A DNA stretch of 64,000 nt from JAWQFO01 sp033436665 (GTDB taxonomy: Bacteria; Pseudomonadota; Alphaproteobacteria; Rhodobacterales; Rhodobacteraceae). The stretch covers positions 142,963 through 206,962 of the forward strand of contig NZ_JAWQFO010000008.1 in assembly GCF_033436665.1 (NCBI RefSeq). Direction: 5' to 3'. Made by a program: the position numbers and the translations under genes. Positions 27,666 to 36,236 of this stretch are shown piece after piece (position 1 is the stretch's first letter; the number at the start of each line of letters is the position of its first letter). The notes below the pieces were generated by a model that had not been told where the DNA came from, did no database searches, and was given only the letters and a program-made list of their open reading frames with translations.

Positions 27666-27731
27666 ATCGCGCCCCGGAACCTTGGCGGCACGGCCCGAGT
27701 TTGTCGGTACCGAAGCCCGAGGAGATCCGGA

Positions 27732-27893
27732 ATGGACATCGTCACCTTCTGCATCGCGCTGTCGCTTCTGGCCGTCGTCGCCGGATCATCGATGATTGCC
27801 GTCGCGGCTGTCGCGCGCAATGCGCGGGAGACCAGCGCGGCGCATCGCACGACACGAGCGCAGACATTCAAGCGTCGCGCGAAATCTGCCTGA
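27732..27893 (+). CDS. Small single-helix membrane protein
   Basis: A 53-residue frame starts at the ATG at 27732, after GGAG, and encodes one hydrophobic helix (TFCIALSLLAVVAGSSMIAVAAVA) and a basic tail (RTTRAQTFKRRAKSA). The composition is like that of real small membrane proteins, but I know no family for it. It is transcribed divergently from the DMT transporter. Confidence 0.4.
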   Translation: MDIVTFCIALSLLAVVAGSSMIAVAAVARNARETSAAHRTTRAQTFKRRAKSA

Positions 27894-28074
27894 CAAGGCT
27901 CACGCGAAAATATCGCACATGTCTCGACAGTTCGAGACAATTGGTCAGCGAGGCGCGACCCGAAATTCACTTTTTCCAAGTTTTTCCCCGATACTTCGCA
28001 AGAAAACCGCCGCACAGCCCGTTCGCCGCCGCAATGTCCGGACCTGGTCCATCATGCTGCCGCAGTCGGATGGT

Positions 28075-28224
28075 CAGTAGAGCACAGTCCCATTGGCCTT
28101 AATGGTCGAAGGGTCGCCTGCCCGGTGGTGCCGCTCGTGCCCCTGGCGGGCGATCCTCGCAGCCAAGGGAATTTAACGAGTGCTCCTGTTGTGTAGGAAT
28201 GGCCCGGCCCGCGCCGGGCCATTC
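28075..28224 (+). ncRNA. Candidate structured small RNA with a terminator hairpin
   Basis: In a 358-base gap without a convincing gene, GAGCAC (28080-28085) can pair with GTGCTC (28180-28185), flanked by CAG/CTG. Further in, TCCC and TTGGC pair with GCCAA and GGGA, and GGTCGC pairs with GCGATCC, giving one long interrupted hairpin of about 110 bases. A perfect 12-bp stem (GAATGGCCCGGC at 28197-28208 with its complement at 28213-28224) follows and could terminate it or ilvC. I cannot match it to SRP RNA, 6S RNA or a tRNA. No promoter was identified. Confidence 0.3.
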
Positions 28225-28251
28225 TCATTTGGAGGGTGTTCTCGCTCCGCG

Positions 28252-29274
28252 TCAGTTCTTGGCCTTGTCGACCATCTTGCCGGCGGAGATCCAGGGCATC
28301 ATGCCGCGCAGCTTCTCGCCGACCTCTTCGATCTGGTGGGCATCGTTCATCCGGCGCGTGCCCTTGAAGAACGGTTGGCCGACAGCGTTTTCCTGCATGA
28401 AGTCACGCACGAACTTGCCGGTCTGGATGTCGCGCAAAATTGCCTTCATTCGCGCCTTGGTTTCGTCGTAGGGCAGGACCCGCGGGCCCGAGACGTATTC
28501 GCCGTATTCCGCGGTATTCGAGATCGAGTAGTTCATGTTGGCGATGCCGCCCTCGTAGATCAGGTCCACGATTAGCTTCACCTCGTGCAGGCACTCGAAA
28601 TAGGCCATCTCCGGGGCGTAGCCGGCCTCGACCAGCGTCTCGAACCCCATCCGGATCAGTTCCACCAGACCGCCGCACAGAACCGCCTGCTCGCCGAAAA
28701 GGTCGGTTTCGCACTCTTCCTTGAAGTCGGTTTCGATGATGCCCGAGCGTCCGCCGCCGATGGCCGAGCAGTAGGACAGGCCGATTTCCAGCGCCTTGCC
28801 CGACGCGTCGTTGTCGACCGCGACAAGGCAGGGCACGCCGCCGCCCTTGACGTACTCGCCGCGCACCGTGTGGCCGGGGCCTTTGGGCGCCATCATGATG
28901 ACGTCGACACCTTCCTTTGGCTCGATCAGGCCGAAGTGAATGTTGAGGCCGTGGGCAAAGGCGATCGCCGCACCTTCGCGGATATTGTCGTGAACGTACT
29001 TGCGGTAGGTCTCGGCCTGCAACTCGTCGGGCATGGTAAACATGATCAGGTCGGCCCAGGCCGCCGCCTCGGAAATGCCCATGACCTTCAGGCCCTCGCC
29101 TTCGGCCTTTTTCGCCGAGGGGCTGCCGTCGCGCAGAGCCACGACCACGTTCTTGGCGCCGCTGTCACGCAGGTTCAGCGCATGGGCGTGGCCTTGCGAG
29201 CCGTAGCCGAGGATGGCCACCTTCTTGTCCTTGATGAGGTTCACGTCGCAGTCACGATCGTAGTAGACGCGCAT
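28252..29274 (-). CDS. ilvC: Ketol-acid reductoisomerase
   Basis: A 340-residue class I enzyme that isomerises and reduces acetolactate and acetohydroxybutyrate with NADPH in branched-chain amino-acid synthesis. The start at 29274 gives MRVYYDRDCDVNLIKDKKVA. The Rossmann motif is GYGSQGHAHALNLRDSG, the following loop RDGSPSAKKAE suits NADPH, and the metal residues lie in ETDFKEECETDLFGEQ and YFECLHEVKLI. An AAAGGA ribosome binding site lies nine bases upstream. The two Lrp/AsnC genes are transcribed divergently from it across about 136 bases, which makes them candidate regulators. Confidence 0.96.
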   Translation of the reverse strand: MRVYYDRDCDVNLIKDKKVAILGYGSQGHAHALNLRDSGAKNVVVALRDGSPSAKKAEGEGLKVMGISEAAAWADLIMFTMPDELQAETYRKYVHDNIREGAAIAFAHGLNIHFGLIEPKEGVDVIMMAPKGPGHTVRGEYVKGGGVPCLVAVDNDASGKALEIGLSYCSAIGGGRSGIIETDFKEECETDLFGEQAVLCGGLVELIRMGFETLVEAGYAPEMAYFECLHEVKLIVDLIYEGGIANMNYSISNTAEYGEYVSGPRVLPYDETKARMKAILRDIQTGKFVRDFMQENAVGQPFFKGTRRMNDAHQIEEVGEKLRGMMPWISAGKMVDKAKN

Positions 29275-29410
29275 CGGAATATCCTTTTCTTGCTGGTCGT
29301 CGTTCGCGGGCAGATTACGGTCTGGACGCGGGATTGCCATTGCGCCGCGTAGAAAAGTCGCGCATGAAATGCATCTGTCATGCGCAAGATAAGAGGTCTG
29401 TGGAAAATTC

Positions 29411-29866
29411 ATGCTCGACGACCTCGATCGCCGCATCCTTCGGTACTGGCAGTCCGAACCGTCGCTGTCCCCGGCCGAACTGGCCGATCGCTGCGCGACG
29501 AGCCCGGGCACATGCGCGCGCCGCATCGCGCGCATGCAGGAGAGCGGCATCGTACGCGGCGTCTCGGCGGTCATCGACTGGGCGGCGCTGGGCTTCGGCG
29601 TCGAGGTGTCGTTGCGGGTGACGCTCGACAAGACGCAGGCGCGCGCCTTCGACGAGTTTCTCGAGGCAGCCCGCGACGTCCGCGAGGTCACCGAGATCCA
29701 GACCTTCCTCGGACGTGTCGACGTGCGCTTGCACATCATCGCGCGCGACATGGCGCACTATCAGGACATCTACCGCCATCGCGTCCTGACCTTGCCGCAT
29801 ATTGCCGACATCGAGGCGCTGATGCTGGTCTCGCGCCTCAAGGACGCCGAAAGCCTGCCGGTATGA
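29411..29866 (+). CDS. Lrp/AsnC-family transcriptional regulator (first of a pair)
   Basis: A 151-residue protein with an N-terminal winged helix (DDLDRRILRYWQSEPSLSPAELADRCATSPGTCARRIARM) and a C-terminal ligand-binding RAM domain (VSLRVTLDKTQARAFDEFLEAA...VTEIQTFLGRVDVRLHIIARD). Such proteins bind amino acids and act as dimers or octamers. It lies divergent to ilvC and is followed by a paralogue whose ATG overlaps its stop. Control of ilvC or of the downstream aminotransferase is an inference from position. Confidence 0.88.
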   Translation: MLDDLDRRILRYWQSEPSLSPAELADRCATSPGTCARRIARMQESGIVRGVSAVIDWAALGFGVEVSLRVTLDKTQARAFDEFLEAARDVREVTEIQTFLGRVDVRLHIIARDMAHYQDIYRHRVLTLPHIADIEALMLVSRLKDAESLPV

Positions 29867-30321
29867 TCGACCTGGACGAAATCGACCGCGACCTGCTGCG
29901 CGAGTTGTCGCGGGATGCCACGCAGAACGCCGGGGCGCTGGGCCGCAGGCTCGGCCTGTCGCAGCCTGCGACGTGGCGGCGGATCCGGCGGCTCGAGACC
30001 GCCGGGATCCTGCGCGGCCGACGCCTGCATCTCGATGCCGAGGCTCTGGGGTTCGGGGTGACCGTGTTCCTCGGCGTCAAGCTCGTCACCAAGGGGCAGG
30101 TCGATCTGGGGGACTTCGAACGCGCGGTCAGCGCCATTCCCGAGGTGCAGACCGTCGAGCATGTTCTGGGTCTCTACGACTACCGCCTGCGCGTGGTGGC
30201 CCGCGACATTCCCGATTTCGAGCGGATCCTGCGCCGGCGCATCATGACCCTGCCGGGAGCCGGTGCGGTCGAGGCCAACGTCCTTCTCAACGAAGAGCGG
30301 CGGCCCGGCCCGATCGGTTGA
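29863..30321 (+). CDS. Lrp/AsnC-family transcriptional regulator (second of a pair)
   Basis: A 152-residue paralogue of the preceding protein: winged helix IDLDEIDRDLLRELSRDATQNAGALGRRLGLSQPATWRRIRRLE and a RAM domain ending YRLRVVARDIPDFERILRRR. The ATG overlaps the stop of the first gene (ATGA), so the two are translationally coupled and probably form a hetero-oligomer, as in other paired Lrp proteins. Confidence 0.88.
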   Translation: MIDLDEIDRDLLRELSRDATQNAGALGRRLGLSQPATWRRIRRLETAGILRGRRLHLDAEALGFGVTVFLGVKLVTKGQVDLGDFERAVSAIPEVQTVEHVLGLYDYRLRVVARDIPDFERILRRRIMTLPGAGAVEANVLLNEERRPGPIG

Positions 30322-30404
30322 TCTCTGACGCGGCACTGTGCGCGGGGCTTTGCCTTTGCGGCGCAAGCGGGTAGGACAGCCGCAGCCAGACAGGAGGTTT
30401 CACC

Positions 30405-31532
30405 ATGCCCGCACTGCTCGATACCATCGATCCCGAAGGGCTCGAGGAATTTTCGGTCGTCTTCACCGACCGCTCGCTCAACCACATGAGCGCGGCGTTC
30501 CAGGAGGTCATGCGCGACATTTCCGAGACGCTGCCCGCGGTCTACAAGGCCCATGCGGTCGCGGTCGTGCCGGGCGGCGGCACCTACGCGATGGAGGCCG
30601 TGGCGCGGCAGTTCGCGCGCGATGCCGAGGTACTGGTCGTGCGCAACGGCTGGTTCTCCTATCGATGGAGCCAGATCATCGAAACCGGCGGGCTGACCGC
30701 ATCGGCGACTGTGATGAAGGCCCGGCCCGCGGGCAATTCCCATCCCGCACCCTTCGCACCGGCACCGATCGAGGAGGTGGTGGCCGAGATTCGCGCCACG
30801 CGGCCCCAGGTCGTCTTTGCGCCGCATGTCGAAACCTCGGCCGGGGTGATCCTGCCCGATGACTACCTGTCGCAACTGGCCGCGGCGGCGCATGAGGTCG
30901 GCGCGTTGATGGTGCTCGACTGCATCGCCAGCGGCTGCGCCTGGGTGGACATGGGTGCGCTCGGCATAGACGTGCTGATCTCGGCGCCGCAGAAGGGCTG
31001 GTCGGCCGCCCCCTCGGCCGGTCTGGTCATGCTGTCGGAGCGTGCATCGGACCGTCTGGCCGAGACCAGGTCGGACAGTTTCGCGGTCGATCTCGGCAAG
31101 TGGCGCGCAATCATGAAGGCCTACGAGGACGGCGGCCATGCCTATCACGCGACGATGCCGACGGATGCGTTGCGCGGCTTTCGCGACACCATGCTGGAGA
31201 TGAAGGCACACGGCTTCGACAGGCTGAAGGAGGCGCAGTGGCGGCTCGGGGACGGGGTGCGCGCGATGCTGGCGCGCCGCGGCGTCGTGTCGGTTGCCGC
31301 CGAGGGCTTCGGCGCGCCGGGCGTCGTGGTCTGCTACACGGCCGACCCCGAAGTGCAGTCGGGGCGCAAGTTCGCAGCGCAGGGCATGCAGATCGCTGCC
31401 GGGGTACCGTTGCAATGCGACGAGCCGGAAGATTTCCGAACCTTCCGCATCGGGCTTTTCGGGCTCGACAAGCTTTATGACACCGATGCCACGCTGGCGC
31501 GACTGGAACGGGTGGTCAACAAGGTACTCTGA
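30405..31532 (+). CDS. Class V aminotransferase
   Basis: A 375-residue PLP enzyme of the serine-pyruvate/alanine-glyoxylate aminotransferase group. The PLP lysine is in ISAPQKGWSAAPSAGLV, the cofactor aspartate in LMVLDCIASGCAW, and the glycine-rich phosphate region in VVPGGGTYAMEAVARQF. It has an AGGAGG box before the ATG. The amino donor cannot be derived from the sequence. Its position after the Lrp/AsnC pair suggests amino-acid-responsive control. Confidence 0.85.
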   Translation: MPALLDTIDPEGLEEFSVVFTDRSLNHMSAAFQEVMRDISETLPAVYKAHAVAVVPGGGTYAMEAVARQFARDAEVLVVRNGWFSYRWSQIIETGGLTASATVMKARPAGNSHPAPFAPAPIEEVVAEIRATRPQVVFAPHVETSAGVILPDDYLSQLAAAAHEVGALMVLDCIASGCAWVDMGALGIDVLISAPQKGWSAAPSAGLVMLSERASDRLAETRSDSFAVDLGKWRAIMKAYEDGGHAYHATMPTDALRGFRDTMLEMKAHGFDRLKEAQWRLGDGVRAMLARRGVVSVAAEGFGAPGVVVCYTADPEVQSGRKFAAQGMQIAAGVPLQCDEPEDFRTFRIGLFGLDKLYDTDATLARLERVVNKVL

Positions 31533-31549
31533 CCGCCGCGGAACACACT

Positions 31550-31593
31550 CGTTTTCTTGCAAGAAAACGGGCCGGAAATTTCCAAATTTCCGG
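31550..31593. terminator. Twin palindromes between convergent genes
   Basis: A 20-bp perfect palindrome centred on TTGCAA with CGTTTTC arms (31550-31569) is followed by a second with CCGGAAATTT arms (31572-31581 and 31584-31593). Each arm ends in an A/T run, so both strands could use them for termination. The arrangement matches the pair at 13301-13345, including the CTTGCAAG centre. Confidence 0.7.
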
Positions 31594-31606
31594 GGCGCCC
31601 TTTGGT

Positions 31607-32806
31607 TCAGCGCAGGCCGAGACCCAAACGCATGAGCTCGCGCCGGACCGGGGCTGCGCCATGCAGCAGGTCGATCCCCAGTGCGCGAGCGTCGCGCAGC
31701 CCGGGCCCGCCGGCCTGGCTTGCGCGGTTGAGCAGCGAAATGCCCTCGACCCGCAGGCGCACGTCGCCGATGCGCGCGGCGTGATAGGCATCGAGCATCG
31801 CGCGGTCGCCGAGCCCCTCGGGCCGGGCCTCGGCAAGCTCGAGCAGGGCCGCGATGTCGGCGAGGCTCATGTTCAGTCCCTGCGCCCCGATCGGTGGCAC
31901 CACATGGGCAGCCTCGGCGATCAGGGCGAGGCGCTCACCCGAGAGCCGCGTCGCGCGCTGGCTGACGATCGGCCAAACCGAACGCTCCGTCAGCAGTTGC
32001 AGCGGTCCGAACAGATGGCAGCTGCGTTCCGTCATCTCGGTCTCGAAATCGGCGACGGGCATCGCGGCGAGGTCGGCCGCGCGGGGGCCGTCCTCCATCC
32101 AGACGACGGCAGAGCAGGGCAGGCCGTCGCGGTCCGGCAGCGGCACCAGCGTGAAGGGGCCGCCCGAGCGGTGGATCTCGGTCGAGACCCCGTCATGCGG
32201 GATCGGGTGGCTCACCGCAAAGGCCAGTGCTTTCTGACCGTAGCGCTTGGTCGCAACATCGATGCCCGCGGCGCGGCGCATCGCCGAGTTTCGCCCGTCT
32301 GCGGCGATCACCAGCCGGGCCGACACTGCGGTTCCGTCATCGAGGCCCACCCGGGCGCCGGCCATGCGGGTGAAGAGCGACGTGGCGCCCACACCGGGCC
32401 GGAAGGACACGTTCGCCAGGTCGTCCAGCCGCGCCAGCGCCTCGCGGCGCAACAGCCAGTTCGGGAAGTTCCAGCCGAAAGGTTGATCGGAAATCTCCGA
32501 GGCGGCGAATTCGCGGATCGTGCGCGGCGCGGGCTCGGCACCACCGGCATCAACGATTCGCATCACCTTGAGCGGAGCGGCGTTGGCGTCGAGCCGCTCC
32601 CAAAGACCCGCAGCCTCGAGCAGAGACCGGGCCGGCTGCAACATCGCGGTCGAGCGCAGGTCGGCGCCTTCGGCCTCTCCCGATGTGACAGGGGGGGCGG
32701 GATCGACGCAGATCACGTCGAACCCGGCAGTGCCGAAGGCCGCGGCCGCAGTGAGCCCGGCGATGCCGCCGCCGCAGATCAGGATGTCGCAGGTCTCTCG
32801 GGTCAT
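31607..32806 (-). CDS. UbiH/UbiF-type FAD-dependent hydroxylase
   Basis: A 399-residue flavoprotein monooxygenase. The N-terminal FAD motif is ILICGGGIAGLTAA, the NAD(P)H/FAD motif is LVIAADGRNSAMRRAAG, and the C-terminal UbiH signature is LIAEAAHVVPPIGAQGLNMSLADI. It probably hydroxylates the benzenoid ring of a ubiquinone precursor; which carbon (UbiH, UbiF, UbiI or the broad alphaproteobacterial UbiL) cannot be told. The RBS is weak (GGAGACAC). It lies in tandem with the HAD gene, 54 bases downstream of it. Confidence 0.87.
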   Translation of the reverse strand: MTRETCDILICGGGIAGLTAAAAFGTAGFDVICVDPAPPVTSGEAEGADLRSTAMLQPARSLLEAAGLWERLDANAAPLKVMRIVDAGGAEPAPRTIREFAASEISDQPFGWNFPNWLLRREALARLDDLANVSFRPGVGATSLFTRMAGARVGLDDGTAVSARLVIAADGRNSAMRRAAGIDVATKRYGQKALAFAVSHPIPHDGVSTEIHRSGGPFTLVPLPDRDGLPCSAVVWMEDGPRAADLAAMPVADFETEMTERSCHLFGPLQLLTERSVWPIVSQRATRLSGERLALIAEAAHVVPPIGAQGLNMSLADIAALLELAEARPEGLGDRAMLDAYHAARIGDVRLRVEGISLLNRASQAGGPGLRDARALGIDLLHGAAPVRRELMRLGLGLR

Positions 32807-32860
32807 CGCGTGTCTCCTTGACCCACGATTTAGGCGCGGGCCGCTGCCGCGTCCAGTGCG

Positions 32861-33505
32861 TCAGATGAGCCGGGCGAGAAACCCGCCGAGGTCGTCGGTG
32901 TGAAAGTGGATATGGTCGCCATCGCCCCGCGCCTCGGCCACGTGGACGGTCCGCATCCCCAGTGCATGCGGCACCAGCAGGTTGCGCGGATCGTCCTCGA
33001 ACATCGCGGCGCGCGCCGGGTCGAGCCCGTCGGCGGCAAAGACCTTGTCGAAGGCAGCACGGTCGGGTTTGGGGTGGAAATCCGCATGCTCGACGCCGTA
33101 GACCCCGTCGAACAGGCCCCCAAGCCCGCGCGCCGCGAGCACACGCTCGGCATAGGGCGCGCAGCCGTTGGTGTAGACGATGCGGCGGCCCGGCAGCGCG
33201 GCGATCTGCGCGGCAAGAAGCGGGTCGGGGCTCAGCGCGGTCAGCGGAATGTCGTGGACGTCGCTGAGATAGGGCGCCGGATCGACGCCGTGCTCGCGCA
33301 TCAGCCCGGCCAGCGTGGTGCCGTGGGTCATCCAGTAATGCTTGCGCAGACGGTCGGCCTCGAGCGCGTCGACGCCGAGCGCCTGCATCACGTAGCGCGT
33401 CATGCGGACCTCGATCAGGTCGAAGAGGCGCGCCGAAGGCGGGTAGAGTGTCTGGTCGAGGTCGAAGACCCAGGTGTCGACATGGGCGAAGGCGTCGCGG
33501 GGCAT
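32861..33505 (-). CDS. HAD-family pyrimidine 5'-nucleotidase
   Basis: A 214-residue HAD subfamily IA phosphatase resembling yeast Sdt1 and related pyrimidine 5'-nucleotidases. Motif I is WVFDLDQTLYPPS with the nucleophile and acid aspartates, motif II is IVYTNG, motif III has the lysine in FHPKPD, and motif IV is MFEDDPRN. The small helical cap is typical. It probably dephosphorylates pyrimidine or related nucleotides. It lies divergent to the GntR gene. Confidence 0.85.
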   Translation of the reverse strand: MPRDAFAHVDTWVFDLDQTLYPPSARLFDLIEVRMTRYVMQALGVDALEADRLRKHYWMTHGTTLAGLMREHGVDPAPYLSDVHDIPLTALSPDPLLAAQIAALPGRRIVYTNGCAPYAERVLAARGLGGLFDGVYGVEHADFHPKPDRAAFDKVFAADGLDPARAAMFEDDPRNLLVPHALGMRTVHVAEARGDGDHIHFHTDDLGGFLARLI

Positions 33506-33610
33506 GGCGCTGCTTTAGGATGGAGCGCGCGGTTGCGCAAGCCACGGCCGGTCTTGCAGGCTGCGCGCCGGCATCGCTACTGTGGCCGGACCTGGCAAAG
33601 GGGGAAGACC

Positions 33611-34264
33611 ATGGCGCTGCAGAAGCCGCAGCAGGCAGATGCCTATTCGCTGATCCTCGAGGCGATCGACGCGGGCAGCTACCGCCCTGGCGACCGGCTG
33701 GTCGAGAGCGAGTTGGCGGACCGGTTCGGGGTCTCGCGGACGCCGATCCGCGAGGCGTTGCAGCGCCTCGAGACGCAGTCGCTGCTGGTGAGGGACGGGC
33801 GCAGCCTGATCGTGGCCTCGCTCGATCACAACCAGATGGCCGAGCTCTACGTGGTCCGGGGTGAGCTCGAAGGGCTCGCGGCCCGGCTCGCGGCGCGCCA
33901 TGCCACCGAGGAGGAGGTGCGCGTGCTGCGCCAGATGGTCGAGGAGGACGATGCGCTGACCGAAAGTCCGGCCGCGCTGGCACGCGCCAACAGGCGGTTT
34001 CACAAGCAGATCCATCTCGCCTCGCACAACCGCTTCCTGGTGCAGCAGCTCGATCTGGTGCATCGCTCGATGGCGTTGATGGACACGACCTCGCTCGCCG
34101 CGACCGGGCGGGGCAAGGGGGCGCAGACGGAACATGACGCCATCGTGCGCGCCATCGAGGCGCGCGACGAGGCGGCGGCGGACACGGCCCTTCGCGCCCA
34201 TATCTCGGCCGCTTTCATGACGCGGTTGCAGATCGACGCGGCGCGGCGGCAGGAGGAGGGCTAG
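33611..34264 (+). CDS. GntR-family regulator with FCD domain
   Basis: A 217-residue repressor. The N-terminal winged helix contains SELADRFGVSRTPIREALQRLE, and the C-terminal FCD helical domain carries HKQIHLASHNRFLVQQ and EHDAIVRAIEARD with the usual His/Asp metal-ligand positions. FadR-like FCD proteins sense small carboxylates. The ATG at 33611 follows GGGGGAAG. Its stop overlaps the end of the convergent glycosyltransferase gene by four bases. The regulon is unknown. Confidence 0.85.
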   Translation: MALQKPQQADAYSLILEAIDAGSYRPGDRLVESELADRFGVSRTPIREALQRLETQSLLVRDGRSLIVASLDHNQMAELYVVRGELEGLAARLAARHATEEEVRVLRQMVEEDDALTESPAALARANRRFHKQIHLASHNRFLVQQLDLVHRSMALMDTTSLAATGRGKGAQTEHDAIVRAIEARDEAAADTALRAHISAAFMTRLQIDAARRQEEG

Positions 34265-36129
34265 GCCGGGTGTGGCGATATGCCGTGCTGGGTCTTGTCC
34301 CAAAAGAACGGGGCGCGCAGCAGCTCCCACAGGGCCTTGTAGGCGGCCAGCGCGCCGAGGGTGAAGTAGAGCATCATCGTGGGCACGATCGGCATCAGGT
34401 GCCGGTGATCGCGGTCCGAAACCGCGACCAGCCCCATGGCGAGGTTGATCAGCTCAGCCATTGCGAAAAGCACCGAGAGCGTCGTGACGGCGCCCCAGCC
34501 GAGCGTTGCCTCGATCGGGTGGCCGCCGCCAAGGAATGTCAGCCAGAGCGACCACAGGAGCGGCGCGCAGGCGAACTGCGAGAAGGTCGCCAGGAACATG
34601 CCCTGCACGCCGAAGAATCGCAGCGGTCCCAATTCGTGCCAGAGCCGAAGCGGATGGCGCATGTGAACCATGTAGGTGACGAGAAACCCCTTGAGCCAGC
34701 GCGAGCGCTGGCGCACCCAGGCCCAGGGGCTGCACGTGGCCTCTTCGCGGGTGACGGTCGGCAGCAACTCGGCGACATAGCCGCGCCGCGCAAGGCGAAG
34801 CCCGAGATCGGCGTCCTCGGTCACGTTATGCGCGTCCCATCCGCCGAGCCGTTCGAGGATATCGCGGCGGAAGAACAGCGTCGTGCCGCCTAGCGGGATG
34901 ACGAACCCCAGCCGGGCGAGCCCCGGCAGCATGATCCGCCACCAGGTGGCATACTCGATGGCAAAGCAGCGCGACATCCAGTTGGTGCGGGCATTGTAGT
35001 AGTCGAGCCGCCCCTGCAGGCAGGCGACGTCGGGCGGGGCTGCGTTGAAACGGGTCACGACGCGTTCGATCTGGTCCGCCTCGGGCCAGTCCTCGGCGTC
35101 CCAGACACCGACGATGCTGCCTTGGCAAAAATCGAGCGCGTAGTTGAGCGCACGCGGTTTCGTGGTCAGGCCGCCCGACTCGGGCACTTCGACGACGCTC
35201 ATCCAGTGCGGCAGTTGCGTCGCCGCGATGGTGTCGCGGGTGACGGTGTCGCCTTCCTCCAGCACCAGAACGACCTCGAGCAGGGACTTGGGGTAGGTCA
35301 GGCGCGACAGCCGTTCGATGAGCACGCCGGCGATCTCTCTTTCCCGCAGCAGCGGCACCAGCACCGACACGCAGGGCATGCGGAAGGGGGTGACGGCAGC
35401 GGGTTCCGGCGCGCGATCCTCGATCCGTAGCTGACCCAGTTGGCTGGCCAGCGCCGCCGCCTTCAACCCGGTGGTCATCAGGAGCGTCAGCGTGGCGAAG
35501 ATCATGCCGACGGTCACGGTCCAGAGCGGGGCCAGCAGCACCGCCGCGGCGAGCATCGACGCCAGCACGCCGGCCTTCAGCGCACGGCGCGCGTGCCGGT
35601 CGGCCCAGCCACGGCAGCTTTCGACGGCTGCGACCCGGCGCATCGCCTTCGCCGCCAGTTCGCGCCCGTACATCCGGCTCAGGTGGGCTCTGATCTGGGC
35701 GGCGTCGGCCACGATCGGCACCATCGCCGGACCGTTGCGGCCCAGTGCGATGCGGAACAGGTCGAAACTGAGCGGCCGGCTGGTGGCGACGTAGAGCTTG
35801 CCCTCCATCTCGCGCCACGGAAGCACGCCATGTTCCAGGCAGAACGTGGCCGCGAGGCAGCCTTCAATGCCGATGGACGGCGGATGGGTGTCAAGATCGA
35901 CGCGCGTCAGCCCGGACTGCCGGCACAGGGCGCGCAGCACGTCGTCGCGCGCCAGCAACCCTTCGGACACCATAATTTCGCCCAGCGGCGCGTCGACGAA
36001 GTTTTGCATCTGCAAGGCGTGGTCGAGGTCGGCCGGGTCGATCAACCCTTCGTCGACGAGGTGCCGGCCCAGCGGCGTGTGCGCGCGCGCGGGATCCGAG
36101 TCGGGAATCTGCACCAGCAGGTCGTTCAT
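34261..36129 (-). CDS. Glycosyltransferase family 2 protein with an N-terminal MshEN/GspE-N-like domain
   Basis: A 622-residue membrane protein. Residues 15-150 resemble the GspE N-terminal/MshEN domain: LGRHLVDEGLIDPADLDHALQMQ, LGEIMVSEGLLARDDVLRALCRQ, and the beta part MEGKLYVATSRPL. Then come two membrane helices (about 185-225), a processive GT2 domain with VSVLVPLLRERE, WDAEDWPE, a TEDADLGLRL motif and QRSRWLKG, and C-terminal helices. The QxxRW and DxD-like motifs fit a cellulose-synthase-like or poly-GlcNAc-type transferase exporting a polysaccharide. MshEN domains in other ATPases bind c-di-GMP. The RLVDEGL-type repeat suggests this enzyme may also be nucleotide-controlled, which is an inference. 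Confidence 0.85.
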   Translation of the reverse strand: MNDLLVQIPDSDPARAHTPLGRHLVDEGLIDPADLDHALQMQNFVDAPLGEIMVSEGLLARDDVLRALCRQSGLTRVDLDTHPPSIGIEGCLAATFCLEHGVLPWREMEGKLYVATSRPLSFDLFRIALGRNGPAMVPIVADAAQIRAHLSRMYGRELAAKAMRRVAAVESCRGWADRHARRALKAGVLASMLAAAVLLAPLWTVTVGMIFATLTLLMTTGLKAAALASQLGQLRIEDRAPEPAAVTPFRMPCVSVLVPLLREREIAGVLIERLSRLTYPKSLLEVVLVLEEGDTVTRDTIAATQLPHWMSVVEVPESGGLTTKPRALNYALDFCQGSIVGVWDAEDWPEADQIERVVTRFNAAPPDVACLQGRLDYYNARTNWMSRCFAIEYATWWRIMLPGLARLGFVIPLGGTTLFFRRDILERLGGWDAHNVTEDADLGLRLARRGYVAELLPTVTREEATCSPWAWVRQRSRWLKGFLVTYMVHMRHPLRLWHELGPLRFFGVQGMFLATFSQFACAPLLWSLWLTFLGGGHPIEATLGWGAVTTLSVLFAMAELINLAMGLVAVSDRDHRHLMPIVPTMMLYFTLGALAAYKALWELLRAPFFWDKTQHGISPHPA

Positions 36130-36236
36130 CCACGAAGGCCCTTCGTCCGAAATCGCGTCGAACGGTGTCAGAACGGGGTTAATGTCGCGTTACGCGACAC
36201 CGCAGCGACGCGGCAGCACACGTTCCGCGCGGGCGG

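Noticed and set aside
28075..28190. The hairpin region as SRP RNA (contains GCAGCCAAGG)
   Set aside because: It lacks the GGAAGCAGC core and tetraloop of bacterial SRP RNA, so only a generic candidate RNA is listed.
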